From contig CP136068.1 in the NCBI GenBank assembly GCA_032622095.1, forward strand, positions 50,464,443-50,528,442: a stretch of DNA of 64,000 bases, read 5' to 3'. The notes beneath the pieces are model-generated. The model did no database searches, was not told the origin of the DNA, and saw only the letters and a program-made list of their open reading frames with translations. This DNA is from Siphonodentalium dalli. Lineage: Eukaryota; Mollusca; Scaphopoda; Gadilida; Siphonodentaliidae. Made by a program: the position numbers and the translations under genes. Positions 1-12,467 of this stretch are shown here, one piece after another; position 1 is the stretch's first letter; each line of letters begins with the position of its first letter.

Positions 1-731
1 TTATGAATTCTAAACCTGTCCTGCATTACAGACTCTACGAGAGAGATATATAAAACCCAACTTCTACCGAAAACCGAATATTATTAAATTGAATGAACTA
101 TTCAATTCGGGAAAGAGGAAGAGAACACAAAATCTTTCACTTTTCATTAATAGGGTTATGCCATTCTTTAGGCTCTCCCGAGGCATTCTATAATTGCACA
201 TGTTAGGACACGACCATGGGTTGTTGAATTAAATAATTGTTGAAATTCACTATATATTGTGTACTATCTTGCACATAATAATCACTCAAAACTCCTCATG
301 CATCGCACACTATAAACTGTATTTTTGGCGACTGGTTTCATAGTGCACTACTCTTACTGTAAAGTTTTATGTCGCAGCCATCGATAGCTATCCGTTGTGA
401 AAAGCGATCTTATTTCGCGGGAAGCTCGTGATTCACGACGACGAGTACAGTGATTGACAATCTAAACAGCATATCGAGGTCGTAGCTCAATACAACTGGA
501 TGGTTTACATGATATACATATACAGTCTCGAACTGAGTAAAGTATTATATTGCAGAACATAAATTTCAGGTGTTATTTGAGCTTATTAGAAACCATGAAA
601 TCGTAACCGTTATTACGGATAGTAAAATACGAGAACGATTAGAAAGTACACAAAGGTTGGTGACGTAGTATAGCCTATCCGTATCCGTAATCGTAAACGT
701 GAGTTTTGCGAAAGGTCTCTATTATACCCAA
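1..731. other. No gene recognised
   Basis: No open reading frame, RNA gene or repeat was recognised here. It may be intron or intergenic DNA upstream of the transmembrane exon at 1262. Confidence 0.5.
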
Positions 732-750
732 CCCCCCCCCCCCCCCCCCC
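732..750. repeat. Poly-C tract (19 C)
   Basis: Nineteen consecutive C residues abut the left end of an inverted-repeat element. Similar G or C homopolymers recur near 2334, 3403, 22520, 22630, 26928 and 62411. Confidence 0.95.
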
Positions 751-1213
751 GGTAAAAGGTCAAAGTTAAGAAGTAGCATCCATTTGTAAACATTCGACAG
801 TGCGAGCATTTGTTTTATCAGCATTTGATGGCATAATTTCAGTTATTCTGAGTGCAACTACGGGTTTAAGAATTGATGTTTGGCCATGTCATCTACAGAG
901 TTAGGACCTGGTGATGATGCGGACATTCAGACGTTTACGCGATGGACGCCTCCTTTGGTCAATAAACTTCTCATAATTTACCGATAAATAGCGAGTATTT
1001 GCGATAAAAGAAATAACGCAAAAACATATACGTGATACACTCAATCCATCTATACTTTTACGTATTGTAAGTATCCAGGGTGATTGTTTAATTAGTTTTA
1101 TGAAGTTGTCGCACCTGTGATTCGGTAACGAACTGTTGCCATTTTATTTTGGGAATTCCCAGACTGGAGCCATATGCTAAAAATAGATGCTACTTCTTAA
1201 CTTTGACCTCCGG
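749..1213. mobile_element. MITE-like inverted-repeat element
   Basis: A 24-nt perfect inverted repeat occurs at 757-780 and 1186-1209 (inner end reads AAGAAGTAGCATC on the left arm). The flanking CCGG on both sides extends the symmetry after a 4-nt gap. The interior of about 400 bp shows no coding capacity. This is the form of a non-autonomous DNA transposon or foldback, apparently sitting in the intron just upstream of the exon at 1262. No clear target-site duplication was found. Confidence 0.6.
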
Positions 1214-1261
1214 AGACCAAATGGCGGATTCACCGCGAGTTAGTGATCTTCCTTATTGCAG

Positions 1262-1385
1262 GACAGATGTATGTGCGCATTGATCCTACTGAGTTGATAA
1301 CAGGAGTGTTGGTGGCTGTAATTGTCACTCTAATACTCACGTTCGGTGGAGGAATATTTATCGGACGTTGGAGCTACAGGCAGAG
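1262..1385 (+). CDS. Candidate internal exon encoding a transmembrane segment
   Basis: This is an open stretch of 40 codons plus split codons. It is preceded by a pyrimidine-rich acceptor ending in TTGCAG and followed by a donor reading AG|GTAACC. The translation begins QMYVRIDPTEL, continues with about 20 hydrophobic residues (GVLVAVIVTLILTFGGG) and ends with a basic stretch (GRWSYRQR). That is the pattern of a single-pass type I membrane segment with a positive-inside border. The extracellular-side residues and the Gly-rich helix recall invertebrate transmembrane semaphorins, but this comes from memory and is weak. No neighbouring exons were recognised, so the gene cannot be named. The exon is non-symmetric (two nucleotides left over at each end). 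Confidence 0.5.
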
Positions 1386-2033
1386 GTAACCACGTATACC
1401 CTATAGCTGGTTAAATTACCCTGGTATAATGTTGTGATTTTGGAGGGTCCTCGTGATTTAGTTACAATATCGCATGGGGCCAAATTATGCTTTTAAAGTA
1501 TATGTAAATGAGGTCAGGAATAAAAGGGGAAATATGTGTGAATTACTAACTAATTTCTTCACTATCGATTTATATGTATTGTGTAGATAACTGATCAGCC
1601 GATAAGTCGGGATTGAACAATGTACTAGTTGAGTTTATATTATAATTTAGTGCATTGTTGTGGCATCGGTGAATATTAACTTCATCGGGTTGATAAATCC
1701 CTTATGTCAACCTTGAAGTAATGCAATAAGTGTTTATTATATTATCATTGTTATCAAGCTCAGTAGGCGGCCTGAACTATCTTATACTGACATGCGTATG
1801 TATATATGTACATGGATACATCGAATGCACAACAATGAGTCAACAAGTCAAAATTTAACCCAGGGATTTATATCAACCTGCAATTCCTATTAATAACTCA
1901 TGACGTCGCGTGACATTGTTGTTAACCCATTATTCCTATTTATAGGAAAATCCAGTTTCTATCGTGATTTATCAACTCCTTTTCCGTATGATTTAGTATG
2001 GGACTTGTAGAAGAAAGTTTCTGTATAGGATAT

Positions 2034-2119
2034 TCCCCGAGGTGTCGGGTATTAGACCAAATAATTCACCGAGGCGTAGCCGATGTTTTTATTTTAACTA
2101 ATACCCGACAGCGAGGGGA
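2034..2119. repeat. Short foldback hairpin
   Basis: Arms of about 22 nt (core GTCGGGTATTAG against CTAATACCCGAC) flank a spacer of about 42 nt. It would form a strong stem-loop. No gene or target duplication was seen. Confidence 0.7.
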
Positions 2120-4277
2120 TGTGTGACTTAAACCACAGCTATACATGGCAGTAATGCAATCCAAATACCACTAGAAATTTGGAAAACGAAAGTTCGAGCT
2201 TAGTGCAGAGGACGTGTGTATTTCGCATTTATATAATACCATTAAACAACTAGACAACGCCACAACTTGGCTTGGTCTAGCAATGAACGAGACCCCAGTG
2301 AGCTGTGCAAGGCACGCATGAACTAGGCGGTGCTGGGGGGGGGGGCAAGTATCGCACATCGGGGAAATTTGTGCGACCATCATTTTCTTATTGAAAAAAT
2401 TACTCAAGTTTTCAAATTCAGAGGGCGCCGAGCCGAACAGGCGACAAAATATCGATTTTTAGGGTACCCTACCGAAAAATTTACATATTTTCAGTGGTTG
2501 CCTAGCAATAGACAACTGGCTAACCAGGCACTAATATAGGAATCAACGTAATCATCTGTGCATATTTACACTTAGTCAGATTGAACATTGTTATTCTGCT
2601 TTCTTTCTGATTTCGCGACGTCATCGTAAAGAATGTAACGTTACGTGTCAAAAATTCATGGCGATTCAGTCAAAGCGTCGGGGATCAACTCCATTCAAAT
2701 ATAGCTCATGTGCCAAGTTCTTCCATTATATTGTATATTTATAGAAATGGTAGGATATTCCCTACATAATAGTGTTCAAACCAATATTATATCTTTCCAA
2801 TTGGCGAAATAATCGCCAAAAACTTAACGCTGCCCCCATATTTCATAATTATCCAAATAGAGGGACATGTCCATGTAGGTTGTATCAAAGAATAAATGAA
2901 CAGTGCACAGTGTATGGTGTCATCATGCGTAGATTGTCGTAGAACCCTCCAGATACCCAGAAAATATAAGATTTAGTTAAAATATTAGTTTAGGAAGGTA
3001 TAACATCCAAGATGATGTCCAAGATGGCCGCCATTGTTTAATATTGCCACTATGCACACACCAAGTATGCAAACCGGACCAATGCATCGCAAACAAATCA
3101 AAATCAGAAAGCTCCAGTCATGGAAGGTTAAAAATAAATACTTAGACTATTTAGACATCGATATCATTGTTCGGCTGAAACGACTAAACTTGATGCACCA
3201 CTCTGTACATGGCAGCGTTCATTCCCCTCGCTACACAGGTCTGGCCACTGCCATCACGTATATATACTTGGTACCTGTGTGAGCGATGATAAATTCATAT
3301 CGTGTCCATTGCCTCTTGTTTAATAACTACCATGGCATATAGCGAGCGCGTATATAGTGTAAGGTCAATGCGGTGGCAGCAGATCGCATTGTAAGCCTCC
3401 CCCCCCCCATTTTAGATTTTGTGGCGAATCGCGAACAATTGGCAACACGGCTATGGCAACTAATACAATTTATTCTTCTTTTACAGTAAAACGAACAAAG
3501 AGACACATGAACCTTCGAAACGAAACACCAACGAAATGGATCCAGTATCCACCGAAACACAAATGTAAATTCTTGAGGATGATATTTACGCGACAACCTT
3601 CCAATTACTTCACGACCGCTAAGAACAACGAGATAAGCTGCAGCTTCGGTTATAGCCGATAGATATGGGAAATACTTTCGAGCTTATTTATATCCGAGGT
3701 ATCCCGAACGACGATTACCGCGAATGTAGCCGTAATGAATGCCGCATTCAGTACCCAATACAACACATACAATGATGTACATTCGTTGTAATTTAATCAT
3801 CGAAATAACTGGAAACTCTACCTTTCCAAAATAATTTCATGAAATTTGTGTTTTCGTAAAACAACCATCGAACCCGGATGTAATAATATATCAACCACAC
3901 ATTCACTTTTTCATTCATTCAATCATTGTCCGCCATTTCGGAAATGATCGGTAGTATAAGATAGTTCGCATCCAGGAATTGGTTGAAACGTGGCGTCACA
4001 TCTGGCCTTCGGCAACTTCGAGGTCCCATGTCCCGCTATAACTGCAGCTGATCTCGAAGTCAGTCTATACACGTAAATCAGCTATGACCAGTCAGCAGCG
4101 CGTGCTGAGTCTTACTTAATTGCGTTACCATTTCCATCGAATATCACGTGACTTATGTTCTTGTTTGTTGGTCGTATTTGAGCGTCAGATGCTACAGCCG
4201 GCAAAGCATGAACAGTATAAAGATATAGCCGGCCACTGAATATCCTACCGGTATACTCCGAACTTGGAATGTGTTTG
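2120..4277. other. Non-coding region with no gene recognised
   Basis: Only short chance reading frames occur. Notable items are a G-run near 2334-2344, a C-run near 3403 and a paired motif near 3010-3030 (CCAAGATGGCCGCC) like the one found in the large foldback elements further along. Confidence 0.5.
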
Positions 4278-4321
4278 ATAGGATAGGATAGGATAGGATA
4301 TTTTATTTGCAATACACATAT

Positions 4322-4413
4322 CTATTACATAATAGTGGCGAACATTATGGAAAATTATGTCGTATATTGTGGGGGATGGCATAGTCTGGCAAGACTGTCT
4401 TCCTGCCATCCCC
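4322..4413 (-). other. 3' UTR hairpins of the CR1-like LINE
   Basis: Two inverted repeats lie in the LINE 3' UTR. A long one has GGGGATGGC pairing with GCCATCCCC (4371-4413). A short one, CTATTA/TAATAG (4322-4335), lies just upstream of AAATAAA. In related elements a 3' hairpin is recognised by the element RT, and here that role is inferred. Confidence 0.55.
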
Positions 4414-4651
4414 AGTATGGTGAATATAGAAACTAATAACAATAGTAAGATGGCTTCGGGTGAGCCGTGCACATATTGTGTATATGTAATTTATAAGTTT
4501 AGGGCTTAGTTAAAGTGTGTGAAATTGGATACTACCCGAGGGCTGTTCAATATCATGTGTATGGTTCAAATTCAGATGAGGTGGTAGTATTTTTGGCGGA
4601 TGAGGATGCAGGGACTACTGATTCGTTTGGTTGGTGTTGACGTTGAAACCG

Positions 4652-5105
4652 TCATGTGACACTTCGGGATACGATCTGGGGGCAGTATGGGTATCCTCGA
4701 TTTTTGCATTTGATATTGTTAGAATATGCGCTTATTATTTTTTTTGTGATGTGTTTTTTGAATACGTGCCTACTTTGATTTTTAGTCATGGTGTTATCTA
4801 AATTGTTCCATGAGGTTGGGAATGCATGAAACGGTATCTGTCCGGAAAATGTGGTTCTTGGGGTTTTGAGGAATAGTGGGCGCTGTTGTCTAGTATCGGG
4901 TCCGGCAATACGTTTAGTGAACATTTGCGAGAAAGATTCAGGTAAGCGGTTGTAATACCAGTCATGCACGAATAGAGTAGTATGGACTTTGTGAAGGTCG
5001 TATACCTTTAATATTTTCTCTTTTTTAAATAAAGGTTCGGTATGGCTCCTGTACTTTTTATTGCACACAATTCGTATCGCTCTTTTTTGTAATAAAAAGA
5101 CTCGT
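4652..5105 (-). pseudogene. LINE ORF2 C-terminal tail, frameshifted
   Basis: This continues the RT ORF after the frameshift. QKRAIRIVCNKKYRSHTEPL, KVYDLHKVHTTLFVHDWYYN and SWNNLDN are the usual C-terminal blocks of CR1-group ORF2 proteins. It ends about 370 nt before the TATCC tail, leaving a 3' UTR of ordinary size. It has no independent function. Confidence 0.8.
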
Positions 5106-5106
5106 T

Positions 5107-6591
5107 TTACCTCGGGAACATGACCCCATAGTTGATTCCGTATACCAAGTGACTTTGGATTAAGGCATAATATAACGTTTTAAGGGCACTGCCTGGGAAA
5201 AAGTGTTTGACTTTATTTATATGATATATGGCGTGCGCTAATTTGGAGCAGACTAATGATATATGTTTTTTAAATGATAGATTTTCATCTATGTGAATGC
5301 CTAAAAATTTAGTTGAGGTTTCGTGCTTACGATTTCCAATGCGTTTCAATTCTGTGTTATTTAAGAGAATTTTCATAGTGTTCCATTTGGTGTCGTTATT
5401 TTCCGGGTGCATGAGCATGTAATTGCTCTTTTGTGTATTTATAGAAAGCTTGTTGCAGCAACACCAAGTGTAGATATTACGTAGTTCATTGTTCACATAA
5501 CTTTCAATTTGGGTGCCGTTATCCCCGCTAGTCATTAAGGTGGTATCATCCGCATAAGACAATATATTCATGGTTGTCGCATTTGGCATATCGTTAGCGT
5601 AGATTAAAAAAATTATGGGGCCGAGTATGGAGCATTGAGGGACTCCGCACGTTATGTCCATTAGTTTGGATTTATTTCCCTGAAGTTCAACATATTGTTG
5701 CCTGTTGTCTAGATAGCTTTGGAACCAAGACAGGGCAGTACCCCTTATCCCGTAATGATCTAATTTTGAAATTAATATATCATGATTTATAGTGTCAAAT
5801 GCTTTAGAGAGGTCTAGGAATAGTGCTATTGTTGAATCCCTGGTTGTTTTATCATTGTTATTGGCTATTTGGTCGAGAAGATGTATGATTGGATGGAAAG
5901 TAGAGTGGTTAGGACGGAAGCCGTATTGGTGCTTGTACAATATATCGTGCTCGGTTAAAAAATCTACTAGGCGTTTTTGCATTATTCGTTCTAATAACTT
6001 GGAAAAAGTAGGTAGAATGCTGATTGGTCTATAGTCGGAAATTTCGTGTGCATTGTTATTTTTCGGGATTGGAACAACCTTTGCTATTTTCATTTTCTCT
6101 GGGACAATTCCTTGTTCAAATGAAAGGTTAAATATATGTTTCAATGCCGGAGCTATGGTTTCAATTGTTTCCTTCATGAGTTTAGTGGTTATCCCTTTAA
6201 AGTCCATACTAGATTTAGCTTTCATTGATAGGCAGGTTAGAATAATTTCTTGGATTGTGGTTGGGGTAACATCAAAGATGTCAAGGTCTTCTATTCTATT
6301 CCGGAGATAATCAGAAAAATCTGCGTTGTGTTCATTCACTACAAGTTGACTGGTTTTACGCCCAATACTCGAGAAGTACTCATTAAATTTGTCAGCAATA
6401 AGGCTGGGACAGGTAATTACAGTCTCGTTATCGAAAAGGACCTTAGTATGATTAACAGTGCCCCCTCCCATCTTCAGTGCACCCTTCAGTATAGTCCAGG
6501 TTTTCTTCAGATCGTTCTTGTTTTCATCAAGAATTCGTGAGTAATATAATTGTTTGCTCTTTCTGAGAAGTTTATTATATAATTGGCGATA
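5107..6591 (-). pseudogene. LINE ORF2 middle part: reverse transcriptase
   Basis: The frame is open from the endonuclease junction, so the first ATG-like codon at 6471 is not the true start. RT blocks are visible: SDYRPISILPTFSKLLER (fingers), LFLDLSKAFDTINH (first catalytic Asp), CGVPQCSILGPIIFLIYAND and ILSYADDTTLM (YADD catalytic pair), then FLGIHIDENLSF in the thumb. The usual PQGS is PQCS here. The frame ends at a stop that is a one-base shift, because the next frame continues directly into VKRVFLLQKRAIRIV. It copies the element RNA at the nicked target in the nucleus. Confidence 0.88.
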
Positions 6592-6593
6592 AT

Positions 6594-7793
6594 TTAAGTA
6601 TGTGTGGCTCGATCGGATGCTGATTTGATATATAATTCTTGCTTTACGATACTTGATTTAATCAAACCTCCTGTCATCCAGGGCTGGCGTTTTATAAATT
6701 TCTTGGGTATTTTGCGATTCTTGGGTGGAAATGCCAATTCGTATGCAGTCTCATAGATTTCAAGAAAATTATCATATGCACGATCAATTGAATTACATTC
6801 TAATACAGATTCAAATTTGCATGTTTGTAGGACAGATTTGAAGTTACTGATATTTTTAGCGCTAAAAGATCTTTGGGTGGTATTTGGGCCTGTGTCGAGG
6901 GTGTGAGATGCGTGTATTTGTTTATGCGGTTCGCTATAGAATATGCCGAAATGATCGGATACGTCACATGTAATTATGCCTGCGCTATGTTCATTGCGAA
7001 TATTATTTGTGTAAATGTTGTCGATTAGAGTAGCTGAGTGGTCTGTCATTCGAGTTGGCTTGGTAATCATGAGCACGAATCCTCTGGTGAAAATATTGTT
7101 AATAAACTCATTTGTTTTGGAATGCGTGTTAAAATTAAGTAAGTCTATATTGAAGTCCCCTGCTATGTATGACGTGTGATCTTTAATTTTTTCTAAAATA
7201 CCATCGAATTTCGCCATGAATTTATCTATATAAGCTTTTGGTGCTGTATTAGGCCTGTAAACACAACCGATGATATGGGAGTTATGCTTTCCTGGGTTTA
7301 TTTCTATAAATACAGTTTCAATTACATGCGGAATGAATTCAGTGAGATCTGGTCTAATTTTGTATGGAATGTTGTCTTTAACGAATAGACATACCCCTCC
7401 CCTGCCATCGTCGTCGTCTGACCGACATCTAAATTCCATGGGATGATAACCCGGTATTTGGTAATCGGATGATTGATAAATTTTAAACGTTTCTGTTAGG
7501 GCAATTATGTCAAATTCATCGGTGGATTTCAAGTCGCACAGAACGTTACACAGAGATTCGAAATTTGCATTTAAGCTTCTACAATTCAAGTTAAAAATAG
7601 ACATTTTTGTTTTCTTATTCAAGTAGTCATGGGCCTGTGTTGGGGAGAAATAATGACAATCATTATCTGGTAGAATGTTAGGCTCTAAATATGTATCCGC
7701 GTTATTTCCTTCTATATCGGCCCATTTTGCGGCGAAATCATAAGCGTCCGAGTCCCTGACCTCATCCAGAGTAACAACATTACTTGCTGACAT
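6594..7793 (-). pseudogene. LINE ORF2 N-terminal part: AP-type endonuclease
   Basis: This 399-codon frame carries the endonuclease that nicks target DNA to prime reverse transcription. Visible signatures in order are NLNCRSLNAN, IIALTETF (catalytic Glu), CVYRPNT, AGDFNIDLL (Asp/Asn of the active site), LIDNIYTN and SDHFGI (catalytic Asp-His). The first 75 or so residues are a non-conserved leader. The frame ends at a stop where a one-base indel separates it from the RT frame, which resumes at once as YLNYRQLYNKLLRKSKQ. It belongs to one original polyprotein with the RT downstream. Confidence 0.85.
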
Positions 7794-8072
7794 TGGATTG
7801 GATTGTATGGGTTGTGAAAGTAGTGCCCTTTAGAGAGAAGGAATTGTTCATAGGAATATACACAATATGTACACAATCACCCTGGTCGTATGTGCATATA
7901 TAACAATACGTATTTTTCATTTATCAATAATATGGTGATATTATATCGGCATTGCTATTCACCAATGGTCACGCTCAACGAAGCAAGCACATTTGAGGCA
8001 ATTGACACTCGTACTGAGTCCATGCATCCATAAATATGATATATAAAATAGTAGGTTATTTGATGATCGATC

Positions 8073-8124
<52 letters not shown>

Positions 8125-9845
8125 CCTCTCTCTCTCTCGTTCTCTCTATATATAGGCCTATATAAAGAAGATATAATTATATATATATAGTTTTAGGAAA
8201 TGAGTTTAATTATTCACCATATCATAGATAAATAATATCCATTTTGATGCCAAAAACATTGGAAAGACAATTTGGCCGATTCATCATCTCCGGTTTAAAC
8301 CTGGTTGACGGTCCAGCCATACCGGGTCTAATGGGGGAGGGGTTTGTCGTTCAGTTGCCAGCTAATTGACAACTCGATTGGGTGATATCAGCATGGATGA
8401 ACAGACATGCCGATATAATGGTTATTGACACATCATAAATTATCGCAAAGGCGTGCACACTCATTGGATTATTCATTGAGAAACAAGTATCGCTCATGGA
8501 CCATTAATCGAATCCCATTCTGGGTTTAAATCAATCTGACAAAGGGATTGTCTCTCAACACGAGTTTCACGCGCTGTACAACACTTTGTTTGTTGTAGAT
8601 TTTTTTCAAGATACTTTACCCGCAAAGATAAGATTTGGTGATTTACATATATATCTGTATATATTAAAGGGTATATGAGCTGTCTATCTGTATGTCCGTT
8701 TGTCTGTTCGCAACTGTTCTACGATAACCCTGGACCGATTTCAACCAAATTAGGTGCGGTGACTTGGATGGTATAACGACGTTAGGTTTTATAAAAAAAA
8801 TTATTTAAAAATAAGAACAAATTTAATTAACAAAAAAAAATTAAAAATATGCTGTTAAATTGAGTAAGTTGAATCTAACAAGAATCAAAAATTTTAATTT
8901 AAATTAATATTAGTTTGTTTTAAATTTAATTAATTTTTTGTTTAAATTAAAATGTTCAAATGATCAAAATGTGCCCAAAGGTGTCGCAGGCTCCTATCAC
9001 ACAAAGGGGCCACGCTGAATAAAGGGTCCATAATCGAGTCAATCATGGACCAAGAGGTCAGTGAAGTAAAGGCAATATGCTTATAAGTGCACACCAGAAG
9101 CGGCATCTGAATTGTTGGAAGTGGGTAACCATGAACAGGGACGGCTTGTAATAAAGAAATATATTACATGTGTTGCTTTTTTAATGTCATAAATTTCCCG
9201 TCATGCAGAAAATCAAAAGGTTCCCAGGTTTTGTACTGGTGGAATATTGTGGGAATTTATGGGCGTAGCCAGAGTAGAGCTTTGTGGCATGACCTACATT
9301 AAAATAAGTGATCAAATTTGACTCATATAGCAATATAAGTTTAGGATTGCAAAGTATGAGTATAGCATATATCTGGTCATGCAGGAGCATCGTTTTGGTG
9401 TCAAAATTAAAACGTTGAACTCTTCAAATTAATTCGTAGAAAACATCAGTATTTGTGATTTGTGATCAAGCTCCGAACTATATATACTATGTGATAGTAC
9501 AAACGAGTTTGTGATACGCGTCCGACGGGAACTGCCGCGGATAATACAAATGCTACGCAACATTTAGAATTTTTAGACGGCACATAATAGAGATCACATT
9601 GGATGTTATATAAAATTGATGTGCATTTTGTATGCAGATTAATGATTCGTTATTGTTACCCTGGTAATTTATACAGAGCACTTCTAGCTTTATATGACAA
9701 CGCAGATGCATGGAGATTGCAAGTTAACTGAACCAAAACAAAAGTAATGATATGTACGAACAACTGCATGGGTCAATATTATGAAGCGTTTTCTTTGTAA
9801 GATTCTACATTTGTTTGTAAGAAATAACAATTTCTCATTCAATTA
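7794..9845. other. Non-coding region with CT microsatellite and AT-rich palindromic tract
   Basis: No gene was seen. A CT-repeat microsatellite runs from about 8070 to 8148. A diverged copy of the 'gaccgattt...aaatt' motif near 8730 resembles the 5' part of the Helitrons at 31 kb. 8810-8955 is almost pure A/T with self-complementary AAATTTAATTAA-type blocks. Confidence 0.6.
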
Positions 9846-10010
9846 ATGGGGGCATCGGTGGCTCAGTCGGCTAGGGGTACAACTCTCGCCCTGAACAGTC
9901 TCGCCCTGAGGGTTCAAATCCACATGTTTCCATGATGGACTTTGTAACTCGAAGTCGTTATTTGGTGGAGTAGCCAGTTACTCGAGTAGTTGGTAGTTGG
10001 TTTCGGTGCT
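9846..10010 (+). mobile_element. tRNA-derived SINE
   Basis: An internal RNA polymerase III promoter is visible. The A-box-like TGGCTCAGTCGG (from about 9857) and the B-box GGTTCAAATCC (from about 9910) are spaced as in a tRNA. The stem pairing of a true tRNA is not preserved and the sequence continues into an unrelated tail of about 90 nt, so this is a SINE head plus tail and not a tRNA gene. It abuts the 3' end of the decayed LINE that follows. Confidence 0.6.
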
Positions 10011-10398
10011 GTGGAATGTTTGGGGCGCCTCTGGGGAAGTGGTTTACGCCTACTATTGTGAAAGCATACTCATCTAGTCTGTCATATAATTTAGTTCTTT
10101 CCGATCGGAATAATGGAAATTCGAAAAAAAAGTGTAAGGCATCCTCGATTTCTGGGCCACAATTACATACTGGGCTTTCGGCTATAAAGTTATATTACAT
10201 ATCTAAACGAAGTTCACTGCAACCGTTGCGAATTTTAGAATGGATAATATTTTCTTTGCGACTCCCAGTTTGAAAATAAGGGGGTGGTCAAATCAATAAA
10301 ACTAAGATTGACCTTAAATTATGTTAGGTTAAACGTATCAGTTACGATAGTTGGAAGCTTATTTCATGATTGTGTCATAAAGGGTAGGAAGGATTTTT

Positions 10399-11184
10399 TT
10401 AAAAATGTTCTGTGTGACAGAAGTAACAATAGAAGTTTCCAGGATTTGAGTATCTCGAGATATTTCCAGCACGAGGAGGTAAGATAGTTGATAAGTAGTT
10501 GGGTGCAACGTTGTTAGTAATTTTATATATGTAGTGTAATTGATGATGTTCGCGTCTATTACTGAGCGTGGGCCAGCCGATTTCAAGGAGTACGTCTTTA
10601 TCGGATACCGATCGGTTAAGTCCTGTTACAATTCTGGCAGCTTCTTTATGAAGTCTTTCGAGTTTATCAGTCAAATATTTTGGTGCGTTCGCCCAGACAA
10701 TATCAGAATAGTCCATTATAGGCAGACTATAAGTATTGTGGATTTGTTCAAGCGTCTTTCTATTTATACTGTATTTAAATTTTCTGAGTTGGGATAGTCT
10801 TCCTGATACTCGTCGACATATATTTTCAATGTGATCATTCCAATTTAAATTTGCTTGGATATCGAGACCGAGGTGTCTATGCGATTTAATGAAGGATATT
10901 TCTTCGTTTTGGAAAAATAGTTTTGGGGCCTGGTCTTTGTTAGTTAGGGAAAATGACATAGCTTTGGTCTTTGCTGGGTTAAAGTTTACTAGCCAGTTGT
11001 TGGCCCATTGTGATATGATTTCGAGATCATTGTTGAGTTGTCTAGCTTGATATTGTAGGTCATAATGGGAAGCAGTGACGCAGGTGTCGTCGGCGTACAT
11101 TCGAACTTTTGAGCAGAGATTGTTGGGCAGATCGTTTATATAAACTAAGAGGAGAAAAGGCCCCATGATGGACCCTTGGGACAC
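10399..11184 (-). pseudogene. LINE reverse transcriptase palm and thumb fragment
   Basis: The frame starts inside the GSIMGPFLLLVYINDLPN block, has the catalytic YADDTCVTA and then the thumb block HRHLGLDIQANLNWNDHIE. Its C-terminal region (YSLPIMDYSDIVWANAP, LHKEAARIVTGL) is standard for this class. It ends in a chance frame past a shift. The original frame continues on the minus strand to about 10030 as a Cys/His tail (SPVCNCGPEIEDALHFFF). Confidence 0.78.
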
Positions 11185-11351
11185 TCCAGATGGTATATTT
11201 CAAATTTATAATAGGTATTGTTTACCAAGACTCTTTGTCGTCTATTTACTTAGTAATCTTGAACCAGTTCAGAAGTTATCCTGAAATCCCACATTGCTGC
11301 AGTTTATATATTAGCCCCATATTCCAGACCCTTTCGAATGCTTTCGAAATA

Positions 11352-12467
11352 TCAAAAAAATATGGAACACGTGTACAAACCTTTATCTAGGTTCTGGCAT
11401 AGGTGGTGATATATATCAATTAGTTGATAAACTGTACTGTAATCGGCCATGAAGCCGGATTGATGCTCGTAAATGAGATTATTTTCATTAATAAAACTGG
11501 AAACATGTTTTAGGACCAATCTTTCAAATACTTTGGCCAGACATGGTAACAATGAAATAGGTCTGTAATTGGCACTATCAGCGGGGTCCCCTTTTTAAAA
11601 GATTGGTACAAGATATGCATTTTTCCAAGAAGACGGGAATATTCCAACCTCCAGAGATTTTGTTAATAGTAATGACAACGGTAAAGCAATCTGCTGTGCA
11701 GTACAGCGTAACATTTTAGCACTTATGTCATCATGTCCATGTGCCTTATTTGTTTTCAAAGCTAGTATAACATCTATTACCTCTTTCATTTCGAAAGGAA
11801 TTTCAGTCAATGTATTCTGTGTTTTAGTGGTCAACGGGGTAAGGATTTTCCTGAATCATCAAGTGAGGAATTTAAAATGAATCTTTTGTTTAGAATTTGT
11901 GCATTTTCGAAATCGTTAATTTCATAAGATTTAGAATCCATTTTAACTCCTCCTTCTGGGCTATACAGCGGGGGAATTAATGATGTCTTTTTCTTGTTGA
12001 GGAGGTAATTAATTAATTGCCAGTAGTCTTTTGAATAAGATGTACTATTGCGTTCTTCTAAATGTTCATTAAATTGTGCCTCAGCGTATTTCTTCATGTT
12101 ATTGATATGATTTCGACATTGTTTAAATGTTTCCATGTTTCTGCGGTATTTTTTTTTTTATAGCAATCGATCTCAATCTGTCTCTACGTCTTATCTGTCT
12201 GCGTATTTCTTAATTGAACCATGGTTTATCTTTTGTTCGGATGGTGACATGTTTAAATGGGATACATTTGTACATAATATCATTAATTGTTTTAGTGAAC
12301 AGTTCTACACCTTCATTTAATTCAAGAGGGAAAAGAAGATCATTCCATTTCAAGTCGTTTATCAGATTATCCGCCCTTTCGAAATCAGCGTGCTTATAGT
12401 CCCAGATGTGTCTTTTAAAAGAGGATGTGCGATTATTATCATAACAGAGGGTCGCATATATAGACAC
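11352..12467 (-). pseudogene. LINE linker and RT fingers, broken into four frames
   Basis: Frames at 12467-12210, 12136-11831, 11834-11595 and 11552-11352 read in order. The second ends in the linker that precedes RT. The third has LKTNKAHGHDDISAKMLR and SSWKNAYLVPIF. The fourth has LPCLAKVFERLVLKHV and YEHQSGFMADYST. These are the first RT fingers blocks. The catalytic LDFSKAFD block that should follow is lost near 11352. Confidence 0.7.

Larger units (their letters stand above)
4278..7793 (-). mobile_element. CR1-like non-LTR retrotransposon (LINE), nearly complete ORF2
   Basis: On the minus strand an apurinic-type endonuclease is followed by a reverse transcriptase, a zinc-type C-terminal tail, a 3' UTR with hairpins, an AAATAAA motif and a terminal array of about five TATCC units at 4279-4303. 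Short tandem-repeat tails instead of poly-A are typical of the CR1/L2/Jockey group. The ORF is broken by single-base shifts near 6597 and 5105, so the copy is dead. A separate ORF1 was not recognised upstream of the endonuclease start at 7793, so the 5' end may be truncated or non-coding. Confidence 0.85.

Noticed and set aside
2171-2539. Overlapping frames on both strands around a poly-G run
   Set aside because: There is no homology or splice context, and the length fits chance in stop-poor sequence.
9846-9925. tRNA gene
   Set aside because: A- and B-box-like sequences are present, but acceptor and anticodon stems do not pair and the sequence continues as a SINE tail.
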